A DNA stretch of 47,929 nt from JBGQMW01 sp963769845 (GTDB taxonomy: Archaea; Thermoproteota; Bathyarchaeia; Bathyarchaeales; Bathycorpusculaceae), in NCBI GenBank assembly GCA_963769845.1, contig CAVYNL010000030.1, forward strand, positions 1 to 47,929, given 5' to 3'. Below are positions 27,436 to 35,923 of this stretch, piece by piece. Within the stretch, counting starts at the first letter, position 1, and every line of letters begins with the position of its first letter. The position numbers were made by a program, and so were the translations under genes. The notes under the pieces were generated by a model. That model had not been told where the DNA came from. It worked only from the letters and a program-made list of their open reading frames with translations, and did no database searches.

Positions 27436-28083
27436 TTAACAGAAAAGGGCTAATCGCGCGCGCATAAAAGGATTCGAACGCTTCTCCTCACCAATCGTTG
27501 TCGTTAATCCGTGTCCTGGATAAACGATAAAATCATCAGACAAGTGTGCAAGCTTTGCCAGCGAGATCTTCATGTCAGCTTCTGAGCTATCAGGGAAATC
27601 CATTCTGCCAATTGAACCCTTAAACAACGTATCACCCGTAAAAACTTCCTTTTCTCCAACAAGTGATATACCTCCAAGCGAATGTCCAGGAGTGTGGACA
27701 ATCTTGAGTGCTACATTTCCAAACTTCACTTGATCTCCATCTTGGAGGAGGACATCAGCAGGTGGAGAACCACCAAAGCCAAAAGCCTGAGCGATGCTCA
27801 AACCTGTTTCTCCGAGAAAATGTGCATCCTTCTCGTGCACCAAAATAGGCACGCTAAACTTCTCTTTGACAATCCCGTTTCCGCAAGTGTGATCTGGATG
27901 CCCATGCGTATTCACAATAAGCTTCAACTTCAAAAAAGCCTTATCAATAATCCCGAAAATCTCTTCAGCCTCAGAAGGTCTATCAAATGCCGGGTCAACG
28001 ATTACCGCTTCTGCAGTTTCTTCACATGACACAACATAACAATTCGTGGAAACTTTGCCAACAGCAAACATCTGAACCTTCAT
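27436..28083 (-). CDS. MBL-fold metallohydrolase (glyoxalase II-like)
   Basis: A metallo-beta-lactamase-fold hydrolase of about 215 aa. Motifs: VNTHGHPDHTCGNG (HxHxDH), HTPGHSLGGISL, FTGDTLF with the bridging Asp, and the last His in VYPGHGLTTTIGEE. These are the ligands of a dinuclear metal site; the spacing resembles glyoxalase II/thioester hydrolases. The substrate is not determinable. The ATG at 28083 (MKVQMFAVGKV) fits the family start better than the ATG at 28116, which lies directly next to a TATA-like AATATAT. Confidence 0.88.
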   Translation of the reverse strand: MKVQMFAVGKVSTNCYVVSCEETAEAVIVDPAFDRPSEAEEIFGIIDKAFLKLKLIVNTHGHPDHTCGNGIVKEKFSVPILVHEKDAHFLGETGLSIAQAFGFGGSPPADVLLQDGDQVKFGNVALKIVHTPGHSLGGISLVGEKEVFTGDTLFKGSIGRMDFPDSSEADMKISLAKLAHLSDDFIVYPGHGLTTTIGEEKRSNPFMRARLALFC

Positions 28084-28123
28084 GCTGGTCAACCAATCAA
28101 AGTTGCCTAGCCTCATATATTGA

Positions 28124-28381
28124 TCAATCGATCTTCAACCAAGATACTATTCTGTCTGCCAATTGGCTCCTAACGTTTGTAAATGAGTGGTCTGTGTCAA
28201 AGATTTCTATTTGCACTTGCTTGGCTCCGTGCCCTTGCGCGCGCGCTTCGATGGTTAGTTCACTTTGGGCGTTCCTTCGTTTCTCCGCAACTAACTTCTC
28301 AAGGTCTAGTTCGTTGCTTTCCAACATAAATACGTGACCACGATTGTTGTTGTTCTTAAAATGACACTTTAAGTTAACCAT
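28124..28381 (-). CDS. Hypothetical protein (85 aa)
   Basis: A small soluble protein of unknown family. It contains a charged helix (ESNELDLEKLVAEKRR), then ELTIEARAQGHGAKQVQIEI and a C-terminal amphipathic helix ending SWLKID. It lies upstream of the MBL gene on the same strand with an 8-40 base gap, so the two may be co-transcribed. A TCAAATATC about 45-55 bases before the ATG could be its TATA box. Confidence 0.45.
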   Translation of the reverse strand: MVNLKCHFKNNNNRGHVFMLESNELDLEKLVAEKRRNAQSELTIEARAQGHGAKQVQIEIFDTDHSFTNVRSQLADRIVSWLKID

Positions 28382-28568
28382 TTTGAGTCACGAGAGGCCG
28401 ACGCGACTCCATCCTGATATTTGACCTTTTTGATAATTTGCGATAAAATGAATCTTATTCACAATACGTACGAGTAGCTATTCACATGGATAAGTCTTGA
28501 GGATTCGCTACGTTTATCTATCAATGTCCATTATGTAATAGCCTGAACTAGCAAAGGGAGAAACACAG

Positions 28569-29129
28569 ATGTCCAAGAGAATACCATCGAAGGACGAAGC
28601 TCTCGAAGCATTGGACTTCATCGTAAGCGTCCTCAAAGAACACGAAAAAGACTTGGACCGCCTCATCAACGAATTAGGCACGATCACAGAGAGACTGGGC
28701 GACACGGGTGAACTAAGCGGAAAAGTGGAAAAAGTAGAAGGCCGCCTCTCAACCTTACAGAGTGAAATAACAAACCTCATCACCTACCTCTCAAACCCAC
28801 ATGAAGCACAGGCAGTGCCACAATCACCACAGATGATGCAGGAAACGAGAACCGAAAACTTGCAACCCAGAGAAACACGCGGACCACCAGTAATCCTGCG
28901 CTGCAAACAATGGGAAGACTTCGAAAACCTGGCATCACAAGCTCAGACACTCTCCTTCATGTACCGCGAACCCGAAAAAACCTTCCAAGTCGACGCCGTC
29001 AAAGACAACCAAGTCATAACATACAGCGGCGAAATCCCAAAATACCCACCACTCCTCAAGTCATGGCTCTCCCAACGACTAAATGTCCCAGACAAAAAAA
29101 TACTCGAAGGCATCCTCGCCATAGGCTAA
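28569..29129 (+). CDS. Hypothetical coiled-coil protein
   Basis: A 186-aa protein. Residues ~8-78 form a helical coiled coil (LKEHEKDLDRLINELGTITE, ...KVEKVEGRLSTLQSEI), a Gln/Pro-rich linker follows, and the last ~80 residues form a compact domain: ILRCKQWEDFENLASQAQTL, EKTFQVDAVKDNQVITYSGE, and RLNVPDKKILEGILAIG. The domain looks well conserved in style, but I cannot name a family. GGGAG lies ten bases before the ATG. The downstream 62-aa protein also has a helix with coiled-coil character. Confidence 0.65.
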   Translation: MSKRIPSKDEALEALDFIVSVLKEHEKDLDRLINELGTITERLGDTGELSGKVEKVEGRLSTLQSEITNLITYLSNPHEAQAVPQSPQMMQETRTENLQPRETRGPPVILRCKQWEDFENLASQAQTLSFMYREPEKTFQVDAVKDNQVITYSGEIPKYPPLLKSWLSQRLNVPDKKILEGILAIG

Positions 29130-29230
29130 AAATCATTTATCGTTTGTAAGATCCCCCTATTCAGCAATCCTTTTATATCTGCCATGTATCTTAAGTCTTA
29201 AGACGCAGTGGGCTACAAGGAGGGTCAAGG

Positions 29231-29335
29231 TTGAAGGCAAACCACAATCAGCCAAAAACGATTTTTCCGTTTTCGAAGCCTTCTCCTTTCTCCTCAATAC
29301 GGAAATTGGCTGCGTGGTTGACCAATAAACAATGA
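29231..29335 (+). CDS. Small ORF (34 aa) translationally coupled to the next gene
   Basis: A TTG-start frame with an almost perfect Shine-Dalgarno, AAGGAGGG, six bases upstream, and a TATA-like TTTTATATC near 29170-29178. The product is short and basic (KANHNQPKTIFPFSKPSPFS, then IRKLAAWLTNKQ). Its stop overlaps the start of the following gene as ATGA, which suggests a real, coupled reading frame or a leader peptide. Confidence 0.45.
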   Translation: MKANHNQPKTIFPFSKPSPFSSIRKLAAWLTNKQ

Positions 29336-29520
29336 AACCCTCCACCCACACCAAAAAACGAGGACCAAAAACCATGACCAAGAAGGGCCCCTTCCTCCAA
29401 AAAATCCACGAAGAAACCGACAAATTCCAGAAAACAATGGAAGAACTCCGCCTACTGAGAAACGTAGCCGAAGACCTCAAAAACTACAGAAGAATGATAA
29501 GACTCAAAAGATGGGACTGA
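29332..29520 (+). CDS. Small basic helical protein (62 aa)
   Basis: A very basic N-terminus (KPSTHTKKRGPKTMTKKGP) followed by one long charged helix (KIHEETDKFQKTMEELRLLR, then AEDLKNYRRMIRLKRWD). It may bind nucleic acid or a helical partner such as the coiled-coil protein encoded 200 bases upstream. It has no ribosome site of its own and overlaps the preceding small ORF by ATGA. No family is recognised. Confidence 0.5.
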   Translation: MKPSTHTKKRGPKTMTKKGPFLQKIHEETDKFQKTMEELRLLRNVAEDLKNYRRMIRLKRWD

Positions 29521-29646
29521 ACAAACAGAACCTGAGCACGCGCAAATCGGGTATTGCATGTTTCCTATGGCAAACACCATTGCGACAAACATTAATAGTC
29601 CAATTGTCCATGAAGATCCTATCCTGAACGGCAAAGGGACCAGCAG

Positions 29647-30330
29647 TTGGTAGAAGGTTACATTTACTATTCATCGATCACCCTGTTTATTCTGGGCATC
29701 GTAGCACTAGTCATGGCGGTGCTTTTCAGGCAGAGGTCCAAAGGGCTGAGCAGTCTTCCCAAAGACCTCTCGCCCACGGTTTTCAGTAGAACGTTCGTCG
29801 TGTTTGACCCCTACCCTGCTCAGAAGAAAGTCTGGCACAGGTTCCTATCGCTGCTTCCTTTCGTCTGTTTGATTGGTTCCTTGTTCGCGGTGATGGCCGT
29901 TTGGAGCATGCTGACGAACGGTCTACTGCTGAGCGTGTTTGTGATAATCATCGGATTGAACATCATCGTCATCCAAGAAGCACCCGACGTCTACACGACA
30001 GCCAAGACCTTCATCAAAGCCGTACAGAACAAGTCCAACCTCGCCAAAGGCGACCTCAGAGTCCTTAGGATCATCCAGAGACTGACTCCGAAGATACGCA
30101 ACTACTACGTCGGACTGACAGTCTTCTTCATCGGCACCTCCATAGCCCTCCCGTACGCTTGGGAAGCACTGCCCGGCTTCTCAACATGGCTTGGCAACTC
30201 GGTAGCACAGGTCAGCGGAGTCAACGGAATGCTAGTCGCCCAAGCACTCACAATATTGTTGCTGCTCAGCATTGCAGCGCTCCAGCTCGTTGCCTTCAGG
30301 CTGAAAAACAGGATTTTCAAGATAAAGTAA
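29647..30330 (+). CDS. Membrane protein with four to five helices
   Basis: A 227-aa integral membrane protein. Helices: ITLFILGIVALVMAVLF near the start, FLSLLPFVCLIGSLFAVMAV and the adjacent LLLSVFVIIIGLNIIVI, YYVGLTVFFIGTSIALPYAW, and LVAQALTILLLLSIAALQLV at the end. A cytoplasmic loop with DVYTTAKTFIKAV and ILRIIQRLTPKIRN separates them. No known family. The start is a TTG at 29647. Confidence 0.65.
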   Translation: MVEGYIYYSSITLFILGIVALVMAVLFRQRSKGLSSLPKDLSPTVFSRTFVVFDPYPAQKKVWHRFLSLLPFVCLIGSLFAVMAVWSMLTNGLLLSVFVIIIGLNIIVIQEAPDVYTTAKTFIKAVQNKSNLAKGDLRVLRIIQRLTPKIRNYYVGLTVFFIGTSIALPYAWEALPGFSTWLGNSVAQVSGVNGMLVAQALTILLLLSIAALQLVAFRLKNRIFKIK

Positions 30331-30452
30331 AGATCTCCCGACTGTGAAGCGGTCCTCCTCTGCGGAGACTGCCAACGCAGAACAACTCGATTGCTACGGT
30401 AGCGTTAAAATATTAGTTTCCGAAATAGGTCAGAAGCTTGAAGGGGGCACAC

Positions 30453-31871
30453 GTGCAGGGAATGCTCAGTTTTCCAGGAAAAGAAGAGACTCTCAAGTTC
30501 ATCTCAGAAAACAACATAAGAATACTGGACCTTTGCCACATCCCTGAAGACGGCAGGCTCAGAACCCTAAGCTTTTCAGCCACCAGCAAAGAAAGAGTCG
30601 CTGAGATTCTCGACCTTGGCGAGAGAGCTGACGGCTCAAGCCTGTTCCAGTCGATCGCACCTGGAAAAAGTGACATTTATCTAAAGCCAAAAACTCAAAG
30701 AGCTTTCCTCAACCCTTTTGCAGCATTACCCACGCTGAACCTCATGTGCGACTACTTAGACCAGAACGGAGAACCACTTGACATTGCCCCAAGCAACGTT
30801 CTAAGAAAGGCCGAGGAAAACCTGCGGTCATCAAGAGGCATAGTCCTGAAAGCTCTTGCCGAACTCGAATTCTACATAATGGCTCCACAGCAGACGCCAC
30901 TGATTTTCCCGGCCGAACCTGACAAGAACTATCATGCATCCTCTCCTTTCGCGCAATACGAAGAGGTTCGAAACAAGACTCTTGCCACACTCGATATGAT
31001 GGGAATCCCGACAAAGTACGGGCACGGCGAAGTAGGATACATCGCAGGCAAGAACGCCACGCTCATGGAACAGCACGAAATAGAGTTGATCCCTCAGACT
31101 CTCTCGCAGATGGCTGAAGCGATTGCATCTGGCAAAATGGACGATCCGCAACGTCTGTTCACGCCACGGCGTCAGCGTCTCATTCATACCCAAGATCGAT
31201 TTGGCCCACGCCGGAACAGGAATGCACGTACACTTGTGTGTTACAAGAAGAGGAAAAAACATCACATCAGACCCTGACAGAAACCTCAGCAAAGAAGCCT
31301 TCGCGATAATAGGCGGAATACTGAAACTCGCACCAAGCCTCTCAGCTTTCGGAAACCCCACACCAATATCGTATCTGCGCTTCGTCGCACACAAAGAATC
31401 ACCGATGCACATTTGCTGGAGCGCCAGAAACCGTCTGGCTTTGATACGCATACCGCTCTGGTGGAACTTCAAAAAAGCATCGAACAGAGAAGACTGCAGA
31501 GAAACGTTCGAGTACAGGGCCCCAGACGCTTTCGCGAACGCTCATATGCTTCTAGCGGGCTTAGCAGTAGCAGCGGAATACGGGATAGACAATTCTGAAG
31601 AGACCGTCAAGATAGCCAAAGAACTGCATGTTGATGACGCGGCGGCAAATCTCGGAAGCTTCAAGAATTGCCCCGTTCCTGTGCAGAGTCTGCCGCGAAC
31701 CTCAGAAGACAAAGACACTTCTACGAAGCCAACGGGACATTCCCCAGAAAACTGATCGACAACGTCCTGAGCAGATTGGAAGCTTACGGCGACAAGAACT
31801 TGTCCAAAGCGCTCTCAGCAAAACCAGAAATGTTCGAAACACTCGTAACACAGTACATGCACTACGGCTGA
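30453..31871 (+). CDS. Glutamine synthetase-like protein (two frameshifts)
   Basis: A glutamine synthetase catalytic-domain protein broken at 31134-31137 (one extra A in AAAA) and 31666-31667 (one missing A). Rejoined, it has an N-terminal beta-grasp region, ELEFYIM (metal-binding Glu pair), EQHEIEL, AGTGMHVHL (ATP/glutamate site), and NRLALIRIP near the adenylation-loop side, then a full C-terminal helix region ending TQYMHYG, about 470 aa. The region before EQHEIEL carries an insert (GYIAGKNATLM), so it may be a GS-like ligase on another amine. I place the start at the GTG at 30453, behind AAGGGGG; TTG 30438 and ATG 30462 are alternatives. A TATA-like GTTAAAATATT is near 30402. Confidence 0.8.
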
Positions 31872-31937
31872 TAGAGCAGAGAGCGAGAAACACTTATAGC
31901 CAATCCACAGCTAAGGTCTCAAGAAACACATCCACAT

Positions 31938-32012
31938 GGGCGGGTAGATCAGCCTGGCATGATCGCCACGTTGGCATCGTGGAGGTCCCGGGTTCAAATC
32001 CCGGCCCGTCCA
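31938..32012 (+). tRNA. tRNA-Ala (anticodon GGC)
   Basis: A 75-nt cloverleaf: acceptor GGGCGGG/CCCGTCC with discriminator A (32012); D stem GATC/GATC; anticodon stem CCACG/CGTGG with loop TTGGCAT and anticodon GGC at 31973-31975; T stem CCGGG/CCCGG with loop TTCAAAT. The third acceptor pair is G3-U70, the alanine identity element, which agrees with the anticodon. CCA is not encoded at the end. A TATA-like CTTATAG lies around 31893-31899. Confidence 0.93.
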
Positions 32013-32043
32013 CACCAAACATCCTTGTAGAAAATCGTGCAGT

Positions 32044-32586
32044 CTACCTTTGGACTCTGTACGATTCTGTAACATCCATTATGCCGCTTCTCGAGATGGC
32101 GTAGACCAAGTTCACGTCCTTGTTCCATTCGGTAGCATACATCGATTTTTCGTCAATCCTCTTTTCAGTCGGGTCGACGTGCAACCATGTGCCGCTGGTG
32201 AATATCTCGTTCCAAACGTGGTCACCTGCTGATTTCTTGGACGTGTCCTTCAATGTTGAGCAGTCTATGACCAGTCGGCATGTGTACGAGTTCACAAGTA
32301 ATAGACCGTTGTACAGCAACGCGAATTCTCCGCATCTGCCCCTTCTCTGCAAAAGGATTTCTACTGGCATCTCGGCCCTCACTTTGGGCAACCGTCTCTT
32401 CGTATACTTAAAATGATGATGCTCCCATTCAAGCAGCTTCCTCCAGTTCAGTCCTTCGATCGGGTCATGAAGAACGGTCTTTGTATAGTTCAAGAACTCT
32501 CGAAGGTATGCAGGTTCGGCCATCTTGTCAAAGCGTTGTCTGTAGATGTTGACGATCTTTGGGTACACTAGTAGCTTTTCTTCCAT
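32044..32586 (-). CDS. Transglutaminase-like protein resembling eukaryotic peptide:N-glycanase
   Basis: A 180-aa protein of the transglutaminase fold. The catalytic triad is visible: Cys in RRGRCGEFALL, His in GDHVWNEIF and Asp in GTWLHVDPTE. The order and spacing, plus the end EWNKDVNLVYAISRSGIMDV, follow eukaryotic PNGase (Png1/NGLY1), which reads GRCGEW...DHVWTEV...WLHCD...YVIAFS...VDVT. In eukaryotes PNGase removes N-glycans from misfolded proteins. An archaeal enzyme could act on N-glycosylated surface proteins or as a protease or amidase. The zinc-binding CxxC pairs of Png1 are absent. It sits 114 bases after topoisomerase IB on the same strand. Confidence 0.75.
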   Translation of the reverse strand: MEEKLLVYPKIVNIYRQRFDKMAEPAYLREFLNYTKTVLHDPIEGLNWRKLLEWEHHHFKYTKRRLPKVRAEMPVEILLQRRGRCGEFALLYNGLLLVNSYTCRLVIDCSTLKDTSKKSAGDHVWNEIFTSGTWLHVDPTEKRIDEKSMYATEWNKDVNLVYAISRSGIMDVTESYRVQR

Positions 32587-32700
32587 TGAGATCAGGAAAC
32601 TAGTGTTCGTTAATCGTTTTTGAGTGTTGCCGTCTTCAAATCCATATTCAGTCTACGTAACGAAACCGTGGAAAACGGAGAAAAGCATGTAGTTTCTGGG

Positions 32701-34410
32701 CTAGGAATGTTCGCCCAGCGCCCAGCTGAACTTTTTCCTAAGAGTCTTAGGGTAGAACTTGTCCAGTTGGAAGCCCGTTCTTGAAGCCCATCGCACGTAC
32801 GCCATCGGGTCGATGTACGATTTGAGCGAGGTTCCAAGGTTGTATTCCTTGGTTTCTCTTGTCAGCCGCAGGTCGGCATTGGCTTTCTCGACCCTCTTGT
32901 GGTAGGTGTCTGTCTTCTTTCCTTCTTTCTCCTTTTCCTTCAGTGTTGCCTCAAGCTCTTTGAGCCTATTCTCTTTCTTGGCAAGTCTTGCCTCAAAGTT
33001 CGGCGGGACCTTGCGCTTGTGGTTTGCCACCTTCGCTGCGTCAAGGTTTGCCATCTTTGCACAGTACTGTTTCATGTAGTCAGGGTCTTCCTTCTTGACG
33101 TTACAGTTGTCAAGACTCTTCTTAACTATCTGCGTGCATCGCCAAGTTCTGAAAACCTTGGCTGTTAGGCCTTCCATCTTTTGTGAGAGGAAACGGGAGA
33201 CTTTTCTGGAGTTTATGCCCTCAAAAAGATACTCGTTGCTCTGTTTTGAGAAGTCTTCGATGTTCTGAACCACAGTCGGTGGAGCAGAGACCTGCTTGAC
33301 CCATCTAACGCAGTCCTTTCCCAAGAAGTCGAAGTTCAGGATGTTTCCATCGATCTTGATGTGTTCAGGCCTCAGGGTAATGGCTCCCACCGTGTCTGCT
33401 TCATCAGGGTCTTTTTCGTCGCCTACCCTGATGTTGACTCCGAGAATGAGCCAGCAGACGGTCGCGATCTTCCTTGTCTCTGAGTCCTTTGAGTTCAAGG
33501 CCTTCATGATGTGGGATTCTATCTTCGGAATCTCTTTGTCAAGGTGTTCAGCTTTCTTGAACTTTTCCCTTTCGTTCTCCTGCTTTAGAAAAGCAGAATC
33601 AGAGAACCAAACATACTTCATCTTGCCAGTAAGCTTGTCTTCCCACTTGGCAACGTACATCTTCTCAGGCTCCCAGACCACGTCTTTCCATTTTCCCGGC
33701 GGTCTAGGACTGTCGGGGGAGAGGTTGAGGATGACATCTTGCTCCGCTGGTCCTTGTTTCCATTTTCCCCGTCTCGGATGTTCTCCCCGGCCTGCGAAAA
33801 CGCATGAAGGTTCTGCTGTCCAGTTTGCTATCTCCAGCTTCTTGTCGTCGACAAGGGCGTAGCCGTATTTCTCACGCATAGTTTCTCTCCGTACCTTTCT
33901 TTCTGCTGCAAGCTTTTTCTTCTCTTCTTTCGACATGATCAGTTTTTTCTCTTGCTCATCGAGTGTGCACCTGATTACTTCGCCGAAGTCGATTTCGGGG
34001 TCGTCTTTGAATTTTCCATCGACCAGCCACGCACTACTGTCGTTCCTCAGTCTGTTGAAATGGTCAGCTTTGAAGTTGTCTAAAGCCTCCAAGGAAGGAT
34101 TCTCTGCCTTGAGCGTATCCAAGAAGTCTTCAAGGAAATTGATATAGTAAACCTTGTCAGGTGGAGAAAGGAGTGAAAGTTTCTTCCTCGCCCAAGCTGC
34201 GGCCATTTGCTCACTCATGGGGCTCAGCTTCAGGGTTTGGCCATGAATCTTGACTGATAAGCCCTTGTAGTCGTATGATGGGACATAAATGCCGTTGTGC
34301 TTGAGACTCTTCATGCAGTATTTCGTCTGATTTCCCTGCCTCTTGCTTTGTCGTCTTTGAGTGAACCTGTTTCGATGGGCTGCATCGAAATTCTCTCTTT
34401 CATTCGCCAT
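32701..34410 (-). CDS. top1B: DNA topoisomerase IB (eukaryotic type)
   Basis: A 569-aa type IB topoisomerase, which relaxes supercoils by a 3'-phosphotyrosyl intermediate. The N-terminal core resembles eukaryotic Top1 (SLKHNGIYVPSYDYKGLSVK, then the FLEDFLDTL and DDPEIDFGEVI regions). All catalytic residues are present: Arg in IRVGDE, Arg in KVFRTWR, His in KVANHKRKVP and the nucleophilic Tyr in SLKSYIDPMAYVRW, with the active-site Lys in the hairpin between. The Lys/Glu-rich linker (EATLKEKEKEGKKTD) is short. TopoIB occurs in Thaumarchaeota and relatives but not most archaea. It starts 5 bases after the metallopeptidase stop. Confidence 0.93.
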   Translation of the reverse strand: MANERENFDAAHRNRFTQRRQSKRQGNQTKYCMKSLKHNGIYVPSYDYKGLSVKIHGQTLKLSPMSEQMAAAWARKKLSLLSPPDKVYYINFLEDFLDTLKAENPSLEALDNFKADHFNRLRNDSSAWLVDGKFKDDPEIDFGEVIRCTLDEQEKKLIMSKEEKKKLAAERKVRRETMREKYGYALVDDKKLEIANWTAEPSCVFAGRGEHPRRGKWKQGPAEQDVILNLSPDSPRPPGKWKDVVWEPEKMYVAKWEDKLTGKMKYVWFSDSAFLKQENEREKFKKAEHLDKEIPKIESHIMKALNSKDSETRKIATVCWLILGVNIRVGDEKDPDEADTVGAITLRPEHIKIDGNILNFDFLGKDCVRWVKQVSAPPTVVQNIEDFSKQSNEYLFEGINSRKVSRFLSQKMEGLTAKVFRTWRCTQIVKKSLDNCNVKKEDPDYMKQYCAKMANLDAAKVANHKRKVPPNFEARLAKKENRLKELEATLKEKEKEGKKTDTYHKRVEKANADLRLTRETKEYNLGTSLKSYIDPMAYVRWASRTGFQLDKFYPKTLRKKFSWALGEHS

Positions 34411-34415
34411 GCTCC

Positions 34416-34823
34416 TTAAAAACTTGTCTTCTTTGCTGTCCGCTGTTCTTTGAAAGTTCTGTGCATGTCATCGACGGTCTCACGGTCAACGTAGCCTTTG
34501 TGGGGTCGAAACCCTCCTGCGAACCCCGCGGGTATGTGCAAGAGTTCGTGTATGATAGTCTTCTCCTTGTCTTCCTCGCTGAGCTTGTCATATCTTTCTG
34601 AAATCACTTCAATGACGTATGAAGTAGGAAGATGCAGAGTTTCCTGCCAAATCTTGCCGAAGCCATGAATTCTGGCTATTGTTCGTCTTGAAGCGGACCC
34701 TCGACTTCTCACGCAGTACACAAACTGGGGAACAACGTGATATAGGCCGAGGCTTTCGACGACTTCATCAGCCAGCTTCTTAACGTCTGGAGCCTGCGAG
34801 TACTCTATGGGCATTGGTTTCAC
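34416..34823 (-). CDS. Putative zinc metallopeptidase (HELLH)
   Basis: A 135-aa zincin-like protein. EKTIIHELLHIPAGFAGGFRPHKGY carries the HExxH motif and a further His about 12 residues on, which could be the third ligand. It resembles the small COG4900-type putative metallopeptidases common in TACK archaea and some phages. Its function is unknown. Translation starts at a GTG at 34823, and the stop lies 5 bases before the topoisomerase IB ATG, so the two genes are coupled. Confidence 0.75.
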   Translation of the reverse strand: MKPMPIEYSQAPDVKKLADEVVESLGLYHVVPQFVYCVRSRGSASRRTIARIHGFGKIWQETLHLPTSYVIEVISERYDKLSEEDKEKTIIHELLHIPAGFAGGFRPHKGYVDRETVDDMHRTFKEQRTAKKTSF

Positions 34824-34860
34824 CGTTGTCGTCGTTTCACAGTTGTTGCAGCCCTATTTT

Positions 34861-35418
34861 TCAGTCCGTACGGGTCTTCCATGCAGCGACGAGGAAAAGC
34901 CCTCTGGCAATCAGTGACATTCCGATGAGCGCGATTATGCCTGCCCAGAATTCAAACCACCTATCGTACGCGATATCAAGGCTCAGATTCCTGCTAGCCG
35001 TGTCAACTAAAAGTGTCTGAACAAGATAGGCTGCGCCAAACCAGAAAACCGCATTTCCAAGGCCTTCCGCTTTCCTGCGAGCCGTAGAACCGAAGATGAA
35101 CCTCACTCCCAGCATGGCCACGAGGAAAACCGCCCACACCAAGCAGAATTGCTCAACGGTCTGATATATCAGTAGGTAGGCCCGTGGGTCCTTGGGAATA
35201 GGGAGAGAAACGTTCAAGTTAGGAGCGACTACTTTCAGCTCAAAACTCTCCGGGCGGGCAAAGTCGATGATTTTGCTGGGGAGGTCTGGGTTGAGGATGA
35301 ATAGCGTGCCGACCAGGATTAGAAAGAATCCTATCGAGATGGCACTCAACAATCCTTCGTTGTGTCTATGATGGAACCTTCTGAAACCGCTGTTCAAATT
35401 ATGTGCCTCGTTTAGCAT
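34861..35418 (-). CDS. Membrane protein (four helices)
   Basis: A 185-aa integral membrane protein of unknown family. Helices: LSAISIGFFLILVGTLFIL near the N-terminus, a loop of about 40 residues, then LVWAVFLVAMLGVRFIF, LGNAVFWFGAAYLVQTLLV and WAGIIALIGMSLIARGLFLV. It ends close to the cluster of metallopeptidase and topoisomerase genes but has 38 bases before them. The promoter probably lies in the AT-rich 90 bases before 35418 (TATATAATATTTC). Confidence 0.6.
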   Translation of the reverse strand: MLNEAHNLNSGFRRFHHRHNEGLLSAISIGFFLILVGTLFILNPDLPSKIIDFARPESFELKVVAPNLNVSLPIPKDPRAYLLIYQTVEQFCLVWAVFLVAMLGVRFIFGSTARRKAEGLGNAVFWFGAAYLVQTLLVDTASRNLSLDIAYDRWFEFWAGIIALIGMSLIARGLFLVAAWKTRTD

Positions 35419-35521
35419 ATTCTATCTGTGTTGATATATAATATTTCTTGAATGCTTGTTTGAGCATATTTTAAATACTTAGTGTTCAGAATACACAGAT
35501 TGAATATTTCAGGTGGAGTCT

Positions 35522-35893
35522 ATGTCGTATTGTCCCAAATGTGGCAGCAAGATTGAAGAAGAGATGAGTTTTTGCCCGAAGTGCGGGGCTCCGTTGAAAG
35601 CGCAGCAAGCTACTGTAGAAGCGAGAACTACTTATCGTAAGGAAGAGAAATCGGAAAAGGGAGAGAAGAATGAGAAGACTGAGAAGCGTGAGAAGCACGA
35701 ATACGGGTTTCTAGGCCCCCTCATTGGCGGGTTGGTCCTGATATTCATAGGCGCGGCATCCTATCTTGAAATAACGAAGGCGTATGACAGCAGGGTCATT
35801 TGGGCCTTCTTCTTTGTGCTCATCGGTGTGTTGATCATAATCGGCGCGATATACGGTTACACGATGGCGGCTAGAAGGCATCCCAAGACTTAG
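35522..35893 (+). CDS. Zinc-ribbon protein with two membrane helices
   Basis: A 123-aa protein. Residues 1-25 form a zinc ribbon (YCPKCGSKIEEEMSFCPKCG), followed by a highly charged Lys/Glu linker (KEEKSEKGEKNEKTEKREKHE). Two transmembrane helices follow: FLGPLIGGLVLIFIGAASYL and VIWAFFFVLIGVLIIIGAIY. This ribbon-linker-membrane plan is common in archaea; function is unknown. The ATG at 35522 is preferred because GGTGG precedes it; the frame is open from a GTG at 35513. Confidence 0.7.
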   Translation: MSYCPKCGSKIEEEMSFCPKCGAPLKAQQATVEARTTYRKEEKSEKGEKNEKTEKREKHEYGFLGPLIGGLVLIFIGAASYLEITKAYDSRVIWAFFFVLIGVLIIIGAIYGYTMAARRHPKT

Positions 35894-35923
35894 ACGAGCC
35901 AGCCGAAGAATGTTTTGTACAGT

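Noticed and set aside
27462..27480. tRNA T-loop-like GTTCGAATCC on the minus strand
   Set aside because: It lies in frame within the C-terminal codons of the MBL hydrolase, and no acceptor or anticodon stem surrounds it.
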